DNA of 64,000 bases from Parasutterella excrementihominis YIT 11859 (GCF_000205025.1 NZ_GL883695.1:1-64000); one strand, 5' to 3'; numbered from the stretch's first letter, positions 1 through 10,276 are shown. The notes: a model not told the origin generated them from the sequence alone. Numbers and translations: made by a program.

Positions 1-60
1 AGGGGTAGGTGAAAGCTTCCCCTACTCGATTTATTTGCGGTTCTCACGGAGGAGGTCGGC

Positions 61-837
61 ATGGCTTGTATTCTTTTTCCTTCACCAATCTTCGGACCGA
101 TTCATTCCAGACGCTTAGGTACTTCTTTAGGGATCAATCTTTTGCCGGCTGAAGCCAAAGTCTGCTCTTTTGACTGCGTGTACTGCGAATGCGGCTTTAA
201 TAAAGACCACGACGCCAAACGCAAGCTCCCTACGCGGGAAGAAGTTCGAACAGCTCTGGAAAAGAAACTTATTTATCTGCAGAAAACAGGCGTCGTTCCC
301 GATGTCTTTACTTTTGCCGGTAACGGAGAACCGACGTCTCACCCTGATTTTGACCTCATCATTGATGACACGATTGAGCTTAGAGATCGCTATTTTCCCA
401 ACGCAAAAATCAGCGTCTTAAGCAACTCTACCTTCCTTGCGCGCGAGAAGGTTGTTAAAGCTTTGGCAAAAGTGGACAACCCGATTATGAAGCTCGATAC
501 CGTAAACGCGGACTACATCAAGCGCATTGATCGTCCGAACGCCAAGTACGATGTAAAAGGTGTCATCGAGAAACTCAAAAACATGACGGTTCGTCCGATT
601 ATTCAGACGATGTTCATGAAAGGTGAGTTTGAAGGACAGTCCGTGGATAACACGACAGACGAGTTTGTAGATCCGTGGATTGATGTGCTGGAAGAAATCA
701 AGCCTCGGGAAGTCATGATTTACACCCTTGACCGCGACACACCGGCGGCCGGTTTAAAAAAGGCAGATAAAGAGTCACTTTGTAAAATCCGCGACAAACT
801 TGAAAGAAGAGGTTACCGCGTCATGGTAAGCGTCTAA
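61..837 (+). CDS. Radical SAM protein, function unassigned
   Basis: 258 aa. The cluster CSFDCVYC (Cys35, Cys39, Cys42) is the CX3CX2C motif that holds the 4Fe-4S cluster of radical SAM enzymes, and GNGEPT near residue 88 resembles the SAM-binding GGEP motif of the family. The protein is short and I see no added Fe-S or accessory domain, so the substrate cannot be named. The start has a good upstream GGAGG. It reads in the same direction as the genes that follow but is separated from them by more than 400 bases and a terminator, so it is probably its own unit. Family assignment is firm; reaction unknown. Confidence 0.85.
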   Translation: MACILFPSPIFGPIHSRRLGTSLGINLLPAEAKVCSFDCVYCECGFNKDHDAKRKLPTREEVRTALEKKLIYLQKTGVVPDVFTFAGNGEPTSHPDFDLIIDDTIELRDRYFPNAKISVLSNSTFLAREKVVKALAKVDNPIMKLDTVNADYIKRIDRPNAKYDVKGVIEKLKNMTVRPIIQTMFMKGEFEGQSVDNTTDEFVDPWIDVLEEIKPREVMIYTLDRDTPAAGLKKADKESLCKIRDKLERRGYRVMVSV

Positions 838-939
838 GGATAAACACTAAACTTTGAGATTTATCTCATTTTTGTCATAAAGCTGTCATATTGAATTACT
901 AAATTGGAAGGTGATTTCATAACAACCTTTGAGGACTAA

Positions 940-1092
940 ATGCCTGAATCTCTTCCAATGAAAACTCGTCTTTTATTAGCCGGGGCTTCTCTTCAGTTGA
1001 TCTCCCTTGCTAAGAAGTCTGAGAAAAAAGAGAAGAAGCAAAAAGTCGTTGCTGTTTCCGCAGGAATGACCCTGTCTAAGGCTACCGCCTAA
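940..1092 (+). CDS. Possible small protein, 50 aa
   Basis: An ATG at 940 follows GAGG (931-934) at good spacing and opens a 50-codon frame. The product has a short hydrophobic stretch (residues 11-23), then a run rich in lysine (KKSEKKEKKQK). It is followed by a terminator at 1146, so the transcript would be a compact monocistronic unit. I recognise no family. Evidence is the ribosome site, the terminator and the lack of any other gene in this gap; it could still be chance. Confidence 0.35.
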   Translation: MPESLPMKTRLLLAGASLQLISLAKKSEKKEKKQKVVAVSAGMTLSKATA

Positions 1093-1145
1093 TCTATTCG
1101 ATAGGACAAATAATTTCGTCGGCCGATTGCCGACATCGATGCACA

Positions 1146-1184
1146 GCCGCAGAGATTTAGCATACCTGCGGCTTTTGCTTTTTC
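1146..1184 (+). terminator. Intrinsic terminator
   Basis: GCCGCAG (1146-1152) pairs with CTGCGGC (1166-1172) and is followed by a T-rich tract. It would end rightward transcripts before surE. Confidence 0.7.
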
Positions 1185-1302
1185 GGGCGCCTCTAAAAAT
1201 TCTTTCCTCTGATAGTCCTCGGTCTGCGCTCGCGGCATTGGCTAAGAAGTCGGAAAATCGCGATAATTGAGGACTGAAAACTTCGGCTATCTGAGGAAAG
1301 CG

Positions 1303-2055
1303 ATGAATATTTTGATTTCAAACGATGACGGTTATTTAGCGCCCGGTATTCAGGAACTCGCCCGTCGTATCCGCCGATTCGGCAATGTCACAGTGGTTGC
1401 ACCCGAACAAAACCACAGCGGGGCCAGTAACTCCTTAACGCTTAACCGTCCGCTTTCCGTTCGTCAGGTTCAGGAAAATGTTTTCTTTGTGAACGGTACG
1501 CCTTCGGATTGTGTCCATATTGCTTTAACCGGCTTGCTGCCTCAAAAACCGGATATCGTTTTAAGCGGCATCAACTGCGGCCAGAACATGGGTGACGACG
1601 TGCTTTATTCAGGAACCGTCGCTGCCGCTATGGAAGGATTCTTGTTCGGTTGCCCGTCCTTTGCTTTTTCTCAGGTGCATTCGGGCTGGTCTTGTTTGGA
1701 TTCCGCCGCGGAGGTGGCCGAGTACATTGTGGACAACTTTATTAAAAGTCCGCTTCCTGCGCCGTTCCTTTTGAATGTCAATATCCCCAACACAACGATT
1801 GACCAGCTCTCTGGGTTAGTCGTGACACGTCTCGGTCGTCGTCACGCCGCCCAATCCGTGATTGAGCAGGTTAATCCGCGAGGCGAGACGATTTATTGGC
1901 TCGGCGCCGCCGGTGACGCGCGTGACAGCACTCAGGGAACCGATTTCTGGGCAACATCGCACAATTACGTCAGCGTTACGCCGCTTCAAGTGGATATGAC
2001 GAATTACGGGATGCTGGATACCGTTCGGACGTGGTGTAACAGCTTTCAGTCCTGA
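1303..2055 (+). CDS. surE: 5'/3'-nucleotidase SurE
   Basis: 250 aa from the ATG at 1303, which has GAGG nine bases upstream; an earlier in-frame TTG at 1267 would add an atypical N-terminal tail and is rejected. The N-terminus MNILISNDDGY carries the metal-binding Asp8-Asp9 pair of SurE, and GINCGQNMGDD with SGTVAAA marks the conserved active-site region. SurE dephosphorylates nucleoside 5'- and 3'-monophosphates in the cytoplasm. It is followed 86 bases later by an nlpD-like gene, a pairing seen in many proteobacteria. Length matches the family. Confidence 0.95.
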   Translation: MNILISNDDGYLAPGIQELARRIRRFGNVTVVAPEQNHSGASNSLTLNRPLSVRQVQENVFFVNGTPSDCVHIALTGLLPQKPDIVLSGINCGQNMGDDVLYSGTVAAAMEGFLFGCPSFAFSQVHSGWSCLDSAAEVAEYIVDNFIKSPLPAPFLLNVNIPNTTIDQLSGLVVTRLGRRHAAQSVIEQVNPRGETIYWLGAAGDARDSTQGTDFWATSHNYVSVTPLQVDMTNYGMLDTVRTWCNSFQS

Positions 2056-2141
2056 GAATAATTCGATTTGTTCTGACGATTAGGACGGTTTTTACTTAAA
2101 ATCTGTTCGGTAGAGAAATAAAAGAGGCTCATGGAGGAGTT

Positions 2142-2906
2142 ATGAATTGCAGTAAGTATCTTTGGCCGATGGTGTTTGCTTCGGTGATAGCCGGCTGTTC
2201 GTTTACCGGAGGCAATGCCCCGATAACGGACGGTTCAGCGACGGCATCCGTCTATACCGTTAAGCCCGGAGACACGCTGTATGCGATTTCCTCCCGCTAC
2301 GGCCTCGATCCCGCCGTGGTTGCGCGCGAAAACCACTTGACGAATCCGTCCCACCTATTGGTCGGTCAGAAACTTCGCTTGTCCGTATCGTCTTCAACGG
2401 ACGCCAATATCCGCAGAGTTGAAGCCAACACCAAGACACAGACGAGTTCGAGCAGTTCTGCTAAGCCCTCGACCTCTTCAAGCGCTGCTCCTGCCGCATC
2501 TGCAAGTACTACCCAGACCGCTTCTTCAAGTAGCTCTGTCGGCAGCGCAAACGGCACCTACGGCTGGCCGGCTTCAGGAAAGATTATTCAGAATTTCGGC
2601 GGCTTGAATAAAGGTATCGATATCGCTGGATCCGAAGGCGAAAAGGTTCACGCTGCTGTGAACGGTACGGTGCTTTTTGACGGTCAGGTCCAGGGTTACG
2701 GTAAGGTCGTGATGATTCGCGATAAAGACGGCTGTGTTTCTGTCTATGGCCGGGTGAAATCGATCTCGGTAAAACAGGGCGATCAAGTTCGTAAGGGCCA
2801 GGCGATTGCCGTGATGGGAACAACGGATGTTTCTCCCCGTGTCCATTTTGAAATACGTAAAAACGGCAAACCGATCGATCCTCTTACAATGCTCCAAAAG
2901 CACTAA
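2142..2906 (+). CDS. nlpD: NlpD-type lipoprotein, LysM and degenerate LytM (amidase activator)
   Basis: 254 aa. A lipobox (VIAGC, Cys19) predicts an outer-membrane lipoprotein. A LysM domain spans about residues 38-80, then a Ser/Ala-rich linker (about 95-140), then an M23/LytM fold (about 145-250). The metal ligands of active M23 peptidases are missing: the expected HxGxD reads NKGID and the HxH reads RVH. This is the pattern of NlpD/EnvC proteins, which do not cut peptidoglycan but activate cell-division amidases. The start is fixed by GGAGG at 2133. Being next to surE supports the name. Confidence 0.87.
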   Translation: MNCSKYLWPMVFASVIAGCSFTGGNAPITDGSATASVYTVKPGDTLYAISSRYGLDPAVVARENHLTNPSHLLVGQKLRLSVSSSTDANIRRVEANTKTQTSSSSSAKPSTSSSAAPAASASTTQTASSSSSVGSANGTYGWPASGKIIQNFGGLNKGIDIAGSEGEKVHAAVNGTVLFDGQVQGYGKVVMIRDKDGCVSVYGRVKSISVKQGDQVRKGQAIAVMGTTDVSPRVHFEIRKNGKPIDPLTMLQKH

Positions 2907-2926
2907 GTTAGTAGTTAGGAAAATTC

Positions 2927-4378
2927 ATGGCACGAGCTAAAAAAGAACGGGCAAAGTATGTCGCCGTTATTGAGTCTCTGGATCAGGAAGGCCGCGGTGT
3001 CGCACGCCGTGACGGTAAAGTCGTTTTCATCGAGGGGGCGCTCCCCGGCGAGAAAGTCGAATACGAGGTCTACCGCAGCAAACCTTCTTTTGAATTAGGA
3101 CTGACAACCGAAATTTATAAGGAATCCCCGCTTCGCGTTTTGCCGAAGTGCCCTCACTTCGGCGTCAAGGACGGCAGCTGCGGAGGCTGCGCCATGCAAC
3201 ATCTCGAGGCCCATGCTCAGGTGGCCATGAAGCAAAAGGTTTTGATGGACGCCTTGTGGCATATCGGCAGAGTCCGCCCTGAACAGGTTCTGGCACCGAT
3301 CTACGGCTCTGCATGGAGATACCGTCATCGTGCCCGTCTGTCTGTGCGTGAAGTCGCGAAAAAAGGAACCGTGCTCGTGGGCTTCCATGAAAAGCGTTCC
3401 AGTTTTATCGCAGACATGAAGAGCTGCGAAATTCTTCCCAAGCGTGTCAGCGATCTTTTGGTTCCCCTGCGCGAACTCATTAACTCTTTATCGCTTCGCA
3501 AGAAGCTTCCTCAGATTGAATTGGCCGTGACAGATGAAGCGCTGGCTTTAGTGCTTCGTGTCTTGGAAAAACTGACGGCTGATGATGAAGCAAAACTCAG
3601 ACAGTTCCAAAAAGACTACGGCGTCGATTTTTGGTATCAGCCGAAAGGCCCGGATTCCATTTATCCGATGGACCCTGAAAATGCGACTCGACTGAAACTG
3701 CACCATCGAGAAACCGGTGTGGAAGTCGTCTTCAGACCGACAGACTTCACTCAGGTAAATCATCGCTTAAATGAAGTGATGGTCACCAGAGCGCTTCGTC
3801 TGCTGCATCTTGAACCCTCGTCCAAAGTCATTGATTTCTTCTGCGGTCTCGGCAACTTTACGCTGCCGCTGGCGACAAGATCAGCAAAAGTTCTCGGTAT
3901 CGAGGGAAGCACCGAACTGGTTGATCGTGCCCGTGCAGGTGCAAAAGACAATAATCTCGCAGACAAGACTGAATTTGAGGCTCGTAACCTGTTTGACTGG
4001 ACGCTGGACGATTGGGATGCCGTCTGGAACAAGCTTGGCGGCGTGGATCGTGTTCTGATCGATCCGCCTCGTGAAGGCGCTATGGCGCTTTGCCGCTCGC
4101 TCGCGGACACGGATAAGCGTCCCGCTCGTTTGGTTTATGTTTCCTGCAATCCGGCAACGCTGGCCCGCGATGCTGCGCTGCTCGTAAGGGAAGGCGGCTG
4201 GAAACTGCTGTCTGCCGGCGTGATGAATATGTTCCCGCATACGGCGCACGTTGAAAGCATTGCCGTTTTTGAACCGGGTCCTAAGCCGGAAAAAATCGAC
4301 GAAATCGATGAAATCGAAATCGGCGGAATGACTGAAGAGGCTGAGCAGGAAGCTCGATCCGAGGAACCGAAGATTTAA
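2927..4378 (+). CDS. rlmD: 23S rRNA (uracil-C5)-methyltransferase RlmD
   Basis: 483 aa. An N-terminal TRAM domain (about residues 8-65) precedes the Fe-S cysteines Cys75, Cys85, Cys88 and Cys167. The C-terminal SAM-dependent domain shows DFFCGLGNFTLPLA (SAM site), LIDPPREGA and the catalytic loop VYVSCNPATLARD. These are features of the TrmA/RlmD family; the four-cysteine cluster and length favour RlmD, which methylates U1939 of 23S rRNA. An acidic tail of about 40 residues after the catalytic domain is unusual. It starts 20 bases after nlpD. Confidence 0.9.
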   Translation: MARAKKERAKYVAVIESLDQEGRGVARRDGKVVFIEGALPGEKVEYEVYRSKPSFELGLTTEIYKESPLRVLPKCPHFGVKDGSCGGCAMQHLEAHAQVAMKQKVLMDALWHIGRVRPEQVLAPIYGSAWRYRHRARLSVREVAKKGTVLVGFHEKRSSFIADMKSCEILPKRVSDLLVPLRELINSLSLRKKLPQIELAVTDEALALVLRVLEKLTADDEAKLRQFQKDYGVDFWYQPKGPDSIYPMDPENATRLKLHHRETGVEVVFRPTDFTQVNHRLNEVMVTRALRLLHLEPSSKVIDFFCGLGNFTLPLATRSAKVLGIEGSTELVDRARAGAKDNNLADKTEFEARNLFDWTLDDWDAVWNKLGGVDRVLIDPPREGAMALCRSLADTDKRPARLVYVSCNPATLARDAALLVREGGWKLLSAGVMNMFPHTAHVESIAVFEPGPKPEKIDEIDEIEIGGMTEEAEQEARSEEPKI

Positions 4379-4383
4379 CGGAA

Positions 4384-4926
4384 ATGACGTCTTTGGTTTT
4401 TCAGATCGTAATTCTGTTTGTAAAAATTTTGGCGGAGCTGCTGGTCATCATTCTAGTGCCGGCCTTCGCCCTAAAATTTTTCAAGAAGGACTTAAGTTTC
4501 GGTCTGGCATTTTCTGCCTCTATTTTGATGATCCTTTTGCCCGTGCTCACGTACGTGAATAACGCCGAGCTCAACAACACGATGCTGCCTTTTGCATCCT
4601 GGGGGGTGGGTTCGGTACTGACGCTTTCTTGGATGAGCTGGGGACTGTCGACCGGGGCCATCATTTCTTTTTTGTATGCGGCTTACCTTATCGTGGAAAG
4701 CCGCGCCCGCGGGACGATAAATTTAGTCCTGCTCTTCACGGGTCTCGGCTACCTCTTAAATCTGGTGTCTCAGGCAGCTGCGCCGTATCTGCTGTTCGGA
4801 TCTTTCGGAGTAAATCTTGCCAAAGAAGACCTACCGTTCTTATGCCTGTCGCTGGTACTTGCCTTAGGCGTGGGTATTTACGTAAAGTATTCTGAGGCCG
4901 CTGGAAAAACATTCAGCAACGAATAA
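4384..4926 (+). CDS. Inner-membrane protein, unknown
   Basis: 180 aa, begins five bases after rlmD. I see about five hydrophobic segments (roughly residues 5-30, 38-56, 72-103, 112-131 and 149-167) and no catalytic motif. It is the first of three consecutive membrane-protein genes (4384-6108) of similar size that look co-transcribed. I do not recognise a family. Confidence 0.75.
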   Translation: MTSLVFQIVILFVKILAELLVIILVPAFALKFFKKDLSFGLAFSASILMILLPVLTYVNNAELNNTMLPFASWGVGSVLTLSWMSWGLSTGAIISFLYAAYLIVESRARGTINLVLLFTGLGYLLNLVSQAAAPYLLFGSFGVNLAKEDLPFLCLSLVLALGVGIYVKYSEAAGKTFSNE

Positions 4927-4952
4927 ACAAATAAAAACTAAGGAGAAAGAGA

Positions 4953-5573
4953 GTGGAAGAAAGCGGAGTATTTGAGTACTGGTTTGCTTTTTTGTTTGCA
5001 TTGGGCTTTTGTGTCTGGTTTCCGACCTATGTCGTCAAAACCAAAGGGCAGGGCATCTCGACGTGGGGGCTGGCGCTTTGTATTGTCTTCCTGTTTATTG
5101 GACTGCCGCTCCTTTCAATTAGTCTGATTCGCGATGTTCTTCCTTCTCTGTGGCTGAGCTTTACCAGCGCCAATTACGAGTCTCCGAGCATATCGCTGCT
5201 TTACGGAACCATTCATAAGATGGCCACGCTGGACCAGCTGTATGTGGCGCTCGCCATGATTTGTATTTTGGTTGCCATCGGTCAAAGCATTTTTGCTTCT
5301 TGGCTGCTTTACATCCGTCACAACCGCGAAAGCCTGGTTCGGGCACTGAGAATCATGTGGTCCTCGGCTTTCTTTATTGTGTTGGCAGCCGGCATTCTGC
5401 CGCTCATTATCTTGGGCTCTCACGGATTTACGGTGGCGATTCCTGCCGGATATACGATGGGTGCTTATATTGCAGTGCTCATGGTGATCACTGCTTACCT
5501 GAGAATGAGTCCGCAGGTAGCGGATAATTATCCCATTAGTCACCAGCCGAAGAAAGATCGGGAAAAGAAATAG
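4953..5573 (+). CDS. Inner-membrane protein, unknown
   Basis: 206 aa from a GTG at 4953 with AAGGAG at 4940. About five membrane segments (near residues 7-22, 32-56, 92-118, 129-150, 156-175) and a basic C-terminus (PKKDREKK) likely facing the cytoplasm. No motif suggests an enzyme or transporter class. It is in the middle of the three-gene membrane set. Confidence 0.75.
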   Translation: MEESGVFEYWFAFLFALGFCVWFPTYVVKTKGQGISTWGLALCIVFLFIGLPLLSISLIRDVLPSLWLSFTSANYESPSISLLYGTIHKMATLDQLYVALAMICILVAIGQSIFASWLLYIRHNRESLVRALRIMWSSAFFIVLAAGILPLIILGSHGFTVAIPAGYTMGAYIAVLMVITAYLRMSPQVADNYPISHQPKKDREKK

Positions 5574-5583
5574 GAGTGAACGC

Positions 5584-6108
5584 ATGGAATTTCTTATGGC
5601 TGTCCGCACACTGATTGCAACAACTGTGATGCTGTTTTGCTCATTATGGCTGGCGCGGCAGTTAAAGATCCATCGTCCGAGACTTCCGGTTTCTGCTGTG
5701 CTGATTTTGTCTTTAATCATGCTGTTTGAACCGGGCATGCTGGCTTTCTTGGTTTGGGTAGTGCACGATATCGCTTCGGTAAACGGAGGACTGATGATCC
5801 ACGCCTACACATTTGTCAAAGCTTCTGTCGCGATCTATCTGCTTTTTATCCTTCCCTCGATTTGGTTTGCCAGAAGCTTCTATGTCGAAAGCAAACTCGT
5901 GACCCTCAAAGCACTTCGCTTCGCGATCATTCTTCCGGTCGCATTTACCGCCGTAGTTTTTATTGAAGTTCCGAAAATGATCTGGCAGGATCGCGCCACA
6001 GAACTTGTTTCTTCCGGTTTGGAGACGTTCATCGTGGTAGCTGTGATTAACTTGATCCTGCTCGGCCTGACCTACCGTTTCAAACCTTCGAATACGCCTG
6101 CACCTTGA
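5584..6108 (+). CDS. Inner-membrane protein, unknown
   Basis: 174 aa, ten bases after the previous stop and preceded by AGGAG. About five hydrophobic helices (near 6-22, 34-62, 72-93, 108-127, 143-163). It closes the three-gene set; the 177-base gap to ndk holds no gene I can support. Function unknown. Confidence 0.75.
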   Translation: MEFLMAVRTLIATTVMLFCSLWLARQLKIHRPRLPVSAVLILSLIMLFEPGMLAFLVWVVHDIASVNGGLMIHAYTFVKASVAIYLLFILPSIWFARSFYVESKLVTLKALRFAIILPVAFTAVVFIEVPKMIWQDRATELVSSGLETFIVVAVINLILLGLTYRFKPSNTPAP

Positions 6109-6285
6109 CCGGTTGCAGGAAACCTTGCACAGCGGAAAACTAAGTAATCAGGCGTTTCAGCCTCTCGTAAAACCTTAGTCCTTAATCCCTGCATGATAAA
6201 ATCAACCGATTGTCTTTTAGACAAAAAGAAGTGCGGAATCCTCTGCATTTCTATTTTTTACTTTTTTCGTTTTTAAGAGATTGAA

Positions 6286-6714
6286 ATGGCTATTGAACGC
6301 ACACTTTCGATTATTAAACCCGATGCAGTTGCCAAAAACGTTATCGGTCAGATTTACTCCCGCTTTGAATCTAACAACCTCAAGATTGTTGCTTCCAAAA
6401 TGAAGTGGCTTTCCCGCCAGGAAGCCGAAGCTTTCTACGCTGTTCACCGTGAACGCCCCTTCTTCAAAGATCTGGTTGACTTCATGGTTTCCGGTCCCGT
6501 TCAGATTCAGGTTCTCGAAGGTGAAAATGCCATCATGAAGAATCGTGAACTCATGGGCGCTACCGACCCGAAGAAGGCTGCCAAGGGCACCATCAGAGCC
6601 GACTTCGCTCAGTCTATCGACGCTAACGCTGTTCACGGCTCCGACAGCCCTGAAACAGCTGCCGTTGAAATCGCTTTCTTCTTCCCGCAGATGGACATCT
6701 ACGCCGGCCGTTAA
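6286..6714 (+). CDS. ndk: Nucleoside diphosphate kinase
   Basis: 142 aa, the normal family length. It carries the N-terminal [12 protein letters not shown] strand and the active-site [10 protein letters not shown], in which His117 takes the phosphate during transfer from NTP to NDP. Cytoplasmic housekeeping enzyme. It heads the conserved Burkholderiales run that continues with rlmN and rodZ. Confidence 0.97.
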   Translation: MAIERTLSIIKPDAVAKNVIGQIYSRFESNNLKIVASKMKWLSRQEAEAFYAVHRERPFFKDLVDFMVSGPVQIQVLEGENAIMKNRELMGATDPKKAAKGTIRADFAQSIDANAVHGSDSPETAAVEIAFFFPQMDIYAGR

Positions 6715-6751
6715 TCGACCGCGCATGTAGTTTAGTTAGCGATGTAAAGAA

Positions 6752-6773
6752 TATCCCCGCGCAAGCGGGGATA
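6752..6773. repeat. Perfect hairpin between ndk and rlmN
   Basis: TATCCCCGC pairs with GCGGGGATA over nine bases with a four-base GCAA loop. No T-tract follows on either strand, so it is not a standard terminator. It may stabilise the ndk mRNA end or tune read-through into rlmN, which starts 10 bases later. Confidence 0.6.
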
Positions 6774-6783
6774 ACACCCGATC

Positions 6784-7953
6784 ATGACAGAAGAAAAGTT
6801 GCCTCAGAAAGTGAACCTCCTTGGATTTGATGCCGAGGGGCTGAAGAAGTTTTGTGAAGATCTCGGAGAGAAGCCTTTCCGTGCGAAACAGCTTGAGCGT
6901 TGGATTCATCGCCGCGGAGCACGCGATTTTTCTGAAATGACGGATCTCGCCAAGTCCTTCCGAGCCAAACTCGAGAAGGTTGCTGAGATTCGGGGTCCCG
7001 AAATCATTCGGGATAAAACAGCTGCTGACGGAACTCGTAAATGGCTGCTTGACGTCGGCAGCGGTAACGCCGTTGAGATGGTTTATATTCCTCAGGACGG
7101 CCGCGGCACGCTTTGTGTCTCTTCTCAGGCCGGCTGCGCAATGAACTGTCTGTTTTGTTCGACGGGTAAGCAGGGCTTTAACCGTAATTTGAAAGCATCG
7201 GAAATTATTGGTCAGCTTCGGCATGCCGAACACACTTTAAGAAAAGATCTCGGTATCACCGATGAAAACGAAAGAGTAATTTCCAATGTTGTCATGATGG
7301 GCATGGGTGAGCCGCTCCAGAATTTGGACGCTGTCATCCCGTCCCTGAAACTGATGCTCGACGATAACGCCTACGGCTTATCCCGCCGCCGCGTTACCGT
7401 CTCCACTTCCGGCCTGGTCAGGCAGATGGATAAGCTTGCCGAACAGTGTCCGGTCGCATTGGCAGTAAGTCTCCATGCTCCGAACAATGAGCTTAGAGAC
7501 AAGATCATGCCGGTCAACCGCAAGCATCCGCTCGAGCAGCTGCTCGCGGCCTGCAAGCGTTATTTGGAACACGCCCCGAGAGATTTCATCACCTTTGAAT
7601 ATATTCTCATCGGCGGCGTGAATGATTCACTCGCACAGGCCAAAGAACTGATTACTTTGGTTCAGGACATTCCCTGCAAGTTCAACTTGATCCCCTTTAA
7701 TCCCTTCCCGGGATCCGGTCTTGAGCGCAGTAAGCCCGAAGAGGTTAAAGCTTTTGCCGACCGACTGAACGGCGCAGGTATTGTCACTACTGTGAGAAAG
7801 GTCCGCGGTGACGATATCGATGCGGCCTGCGGTCAGTTGGCCGGGGAAATTAAAGACCGTACTAAGCTCGCAGAAAAGAGAGCAAATCGCGAGATAATCA
7901 TCAAAGAGATTAAGAGCCCGGCAAAGGCAACAGGAGGCGAGAAAAATGTCTGA
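6784..7953 (+). CDS. rlmN: Dual-specificity RNA methyltransferase RlmN
   Basis: 389 aa radical SAM enzyme. The motif [14 protein letters not shown] gives Cys118, Cys122 and Cys125 for the 4Fe-4S cluster, and the C-terminal [11 protein letters not shown] holds the resolving cysteine. RlmN methylates C2 of A2503 in 23S rRNA and A37 in some tRNAs. The C-terminus has a basic extension. Its 3' end overlaps rodZ by eight bases, which suggests translational coupling. Confidence 0.96.
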   Translation: MTEEKLPQKVNLLGFDAEGLKKFCEDLGEKPFRAKQLERWIHRRGARDFSEMTDLAKSFRAKLEKVAEIRGPEIIRDKTAADGTRKWLLDVGSGNAVEMVYIPQDGRGTLCVSSQAGCAMNCLFCSTGKQGFNRNLKASEIIGQLRHAEHTLRKDLGITDENERVISNVVMMGMGEPLQNLDAVIPSLKLMLDDNAYGLSRRRVTVSTSGLVRQMDKLAEQCPVALAVSLHAPNNELRDKIMPVNRKHPLEQLLAACKRYLEHAPRDFITFEYILIGGVNDSLAQAKELITLVQDIPCKFNLIPFNPFPGSGLERSKPEEVKAFADRLNGAGIVTTVRKVRGDDIDAACGQLAGEIKDRTKLAEKRANREIIIKEIKSPAKATGGEKNV

Positions 7954-9040
7954 GAACAATATCAACTTGGAAGCCAAAGACCAGCCGTCTGAAGCAACGA
8001 CGTACGGCGGCTTGTTGCGTATTGCTCGTGAAAATAAAGAATTGAGTATTGATCAGGTATCTTCTCAACTAAGAATTTCACCGGATCAGATCGAAGGATT
8101 GGAGTCGGACAACTATAAAGTTTTTCCGACCCCTGTTTACGCTCGCGCCCACCTGCGCAGCTATGCCCGTTTGTTAGGCGTCGATGAAGCCAAGATCATT
8201 TCGCTCTTTAATGCGGCATTGGCTCCGGACGATAAAGATCCGCGTACGTTCATCCGCCGCACGACTCAGGAGCTCGCTCCTTATCACGATGCTCAGCCGA
8301 AAAACTTTGTCGGTAAGTTTATTGCCGGACTGCTTTTCTTAGCAGTTGTAATCGCATTGGGTTGGATCGGCTACAACTACTACATGAGTCAAAAAACCGA
8401 AAAAGCTGCCGAAGTTCCTCAGGCAGAGGCTACACAGCCGGCTGAGGCAGCCGCTCCGGCTTCTGAACTTGCAAAGACTCCTGAAGCCGTTCCTGTTTTG
8501 GTTTCCAACACAACGGTTGAACCCGCTCCTCAGCCCGCTGCCGCTGCTTCGGCTCCGGCCGCAGCAGAAGCTCAGACACAGGCTGATCGGGATGCCGCAT
8601 TAAAAGAAAAACTGCAAAAAGAAGCTGAGGCAGCAGCCGCAGCGAAAGTTGCTGAAGAAAAGCGCTTAGCAGAAGAGGCCAAGAAGGCAGCTGCCGCTGC
8701 AGCGCTGGCAGCTGCTGCTCCGTCTAAACTGCTGACGCTGACTCATAACGAAGCTGAAGGCCGCTGGGATCTCGTGGTTCCGAAATCCGCCAACGGAACG
8801 TACAAAGTGACGATCGGTGCCGAAGGCGGGGAATGCTGGTTCGGTGTTTACCAGGACAAGAAGCTCGTTCACAATGCTCAGTTAAAGAGCGGTGAAACTC
8901 GGGATTATGAAGTTCCGTATCCTTTCAAAGTCTCCGTCGGCAACCGTGCTAAGGGCTTTGTGAAAGTTGACGGCGCACCTGTTGATCTGAATATCAATAA
9001 TCGCGCGACTTCCACCGTGTTTACTTTGGTTCAAAAATAA
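7946..9040 (+). CDS. rodZ: RodZ-like HTH membrane protein
   Basis: 364 aa. N-terminal helix-turn-helix domain (about residues 20-90, with [17 protein letters not shown]), one membrane helix (about 125-147), a long Ala/Pro/Glu/Lys linker and a C-terminal DUF4115 beta domain (about 260-364). RodZ links the MreB cytoskeleton to the inner membrane in rod-shape maintenance. Placement between rlmN and ispG is the standard context. The linker is low complexity and its exact length may vary. Confidence 0.9.
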   Translation: MSENNINLEAKDQPSEATTYGGLLRIARENKELSIDQVSSQLRISPDQIEGLESDNYKVFPTPVYARAHLRSYARLLGVDEAKIISLFNAALAPDDKDPRTFIRRTTQELAPYHDAQPKNFVGKFIAGLLFLAVVIALGWIGYNYYMSQKTEKAAEVPQAEATQPAEAAAPASELAKTPEAVPVLVSNTTVEPAPQPAAAASAPAAAEAQTQADRDAALKEKLQKEAEAAAAAKVAEEKRLAEEAKKAAAAAALAAAAPSKLLTLTHNEAEGRWDLVVPKSANGTYKVTIGAEGGECWFGVYQDKKLVHNAQLKSGETRDYEVPYPFKVSVGNRAKGFVKVDGAPVDLNINNRATSTVFTLVQK

Positions 9041-9043
9041 CGA

Positions 9044-10276
9044 ATGTCCTCTTCACAAAAAGAACCGATGATTGTCCGCTGGAAGGACAATATCGTTGAG
9101 ATCGGCGCCGGCCGCCCCGTAGTGATCCAGTCCATGACGAACACGGATACGGCCGATGTCGAATCCTCGACTAAACAAGTTTTAGAGCTCGCTCAGGCAG
9201 GAAGCGAGCTTGTTCGTCTTACGGTCAACACTCCGGCAGCTGCAAAAGCGATCGCTGAAATTCGCAGGAGGCTGGATGAAGCAGGCTGCTTTGTTCCGCT
9301 GGTAGGCGACTTTCATTACAACGGCCACAAACTGCTGAACGAATATCCCGAATGCGCCGAGGCGCTTTCTAAGTATCGAATCAATCCCGGCAACGTCGGA
9401 AAAGGCGACAAGCAGGAAGAAAATTTCCGCACAATGATTGAGCTCGCGAAGAAGTATGACAAGCCCGTTCGAATCGGCGTCAACTGGGGCTCGCTCGACC
9501 AAGATCTTTTGGCCCGCATGATGTCGGAAAATCAAAAGCTCGAGAATCCGCTCGACGCAAAAGAAGTACTTCGTGAGGCCTTAGTAAGAAGCGCGGTTGA
9601 AAATGCGGATCGAGCTGTTGAGCTCGGTATGAAGCCCTCTCAGGTAGCTATTTCCGCGAAAGTGAGCGGCGTCAAGGATTTGATCGCCGTTTACCGTGAG
9701 CTCGAGGCTCGCTGTGCTTATCCTCTGCATCTCGGTTTGACCGAGGCCGGAATGGGACTTAAAGGTACGGTTTCTACGACCGCTGCACTCTCCGTGCTCC
9801 TGCTGGAAAATATCGGAGATACGATCCGTGTTTCGCTGACACCGGAACCGGGCCAGTCTCGTACAGCGGAAGTCGAACTTGCGTGCGAGATCCTGCAGGC
9901 TCTCGGGATGAGGAACTTCACGCCTCAGGTTGTTTCCTGCCCGGGCTGCGGACGCACGACCAGCTGCCTCTTCCAGGAGCTGGCAAAGGAAACTCAGGAT
10001 TTTATTAAGTTGAGAATGCCGGATTGGCGCAAGCATAATCCGGGTGTTGAAAACATGAATGTGGCGGTGATGGGCTGTGTCGTGAACGGCCCCGGAGAGA
10101 GCCGTCATGCAAACATCGGTATTTCTCTGCCGGGCTCAGGCGAGGCGCCGGTTTCTCCCGTCTTTATCGACGGTAAGAAATGGGGGTCTTTGAAAGGGCC
10201 GAAGATGAGCGAAGAATTCCATTCGCTCATCGAAGAGTACGTTCAGAAAAATTACCAAAATGCTAAGGAACAATAA
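9044..10276 (+). CDS. ispG: 4-hydroxy-3-methylbut-2-enyl-diphosphate synthase IspG
   Basis: 410 aa. The cluster ligands lie in [11 protein letters not shown] and in [11 protein letters not shown], the signature of IspG (GcpE). The enzyme converts MEcPP to HMBPP in the MEP isoprenoid pathway using a 4Fe-4S cluster. It starts three bases after rodZ and its stop shares a base with the hisS start (TAATG). Confidence 0.97.
   Translation: MSSSQKEPMIVRWKDNIVEIGAGRPVVIQSMTNTDTADVESSTKQVLELAQAGSELVRLTVNTPAAAKAIAEIRRRLDEAGCFVPLVGDFHYNGHKLLNEYPECAEALSKYRINPGNVGKGDKQEENFRTMIELAKKYDKPVRIGVNWGSLDQDLLARMMSENQKLENPLDAKEVLREALVRSAVENADRAVELGMKPSQVAISAKVSGVKDLIAVYRELEARCAYPLHLGLTEAGMGLKGTVSTTAALSVLLLENIGDTIRVSLTPEPGQSRTAEVELACEILQALGMRNFTPQVVSCPGCGRTTSCLFQELAKETQDFIKLRMPDWRKHNPGVENMNVAVMGCVVNGPGESRHANIGISLPGSGEAPVSPVFIDGKKWGSLKGPKMSEEFHSLIEEYVQKNYQNAKEQ

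Noticed and set aside
6752-6773. Terminator after ndk
   Set aside because: Perfect stem but no T-tract on either side; kept only as a hairpin.
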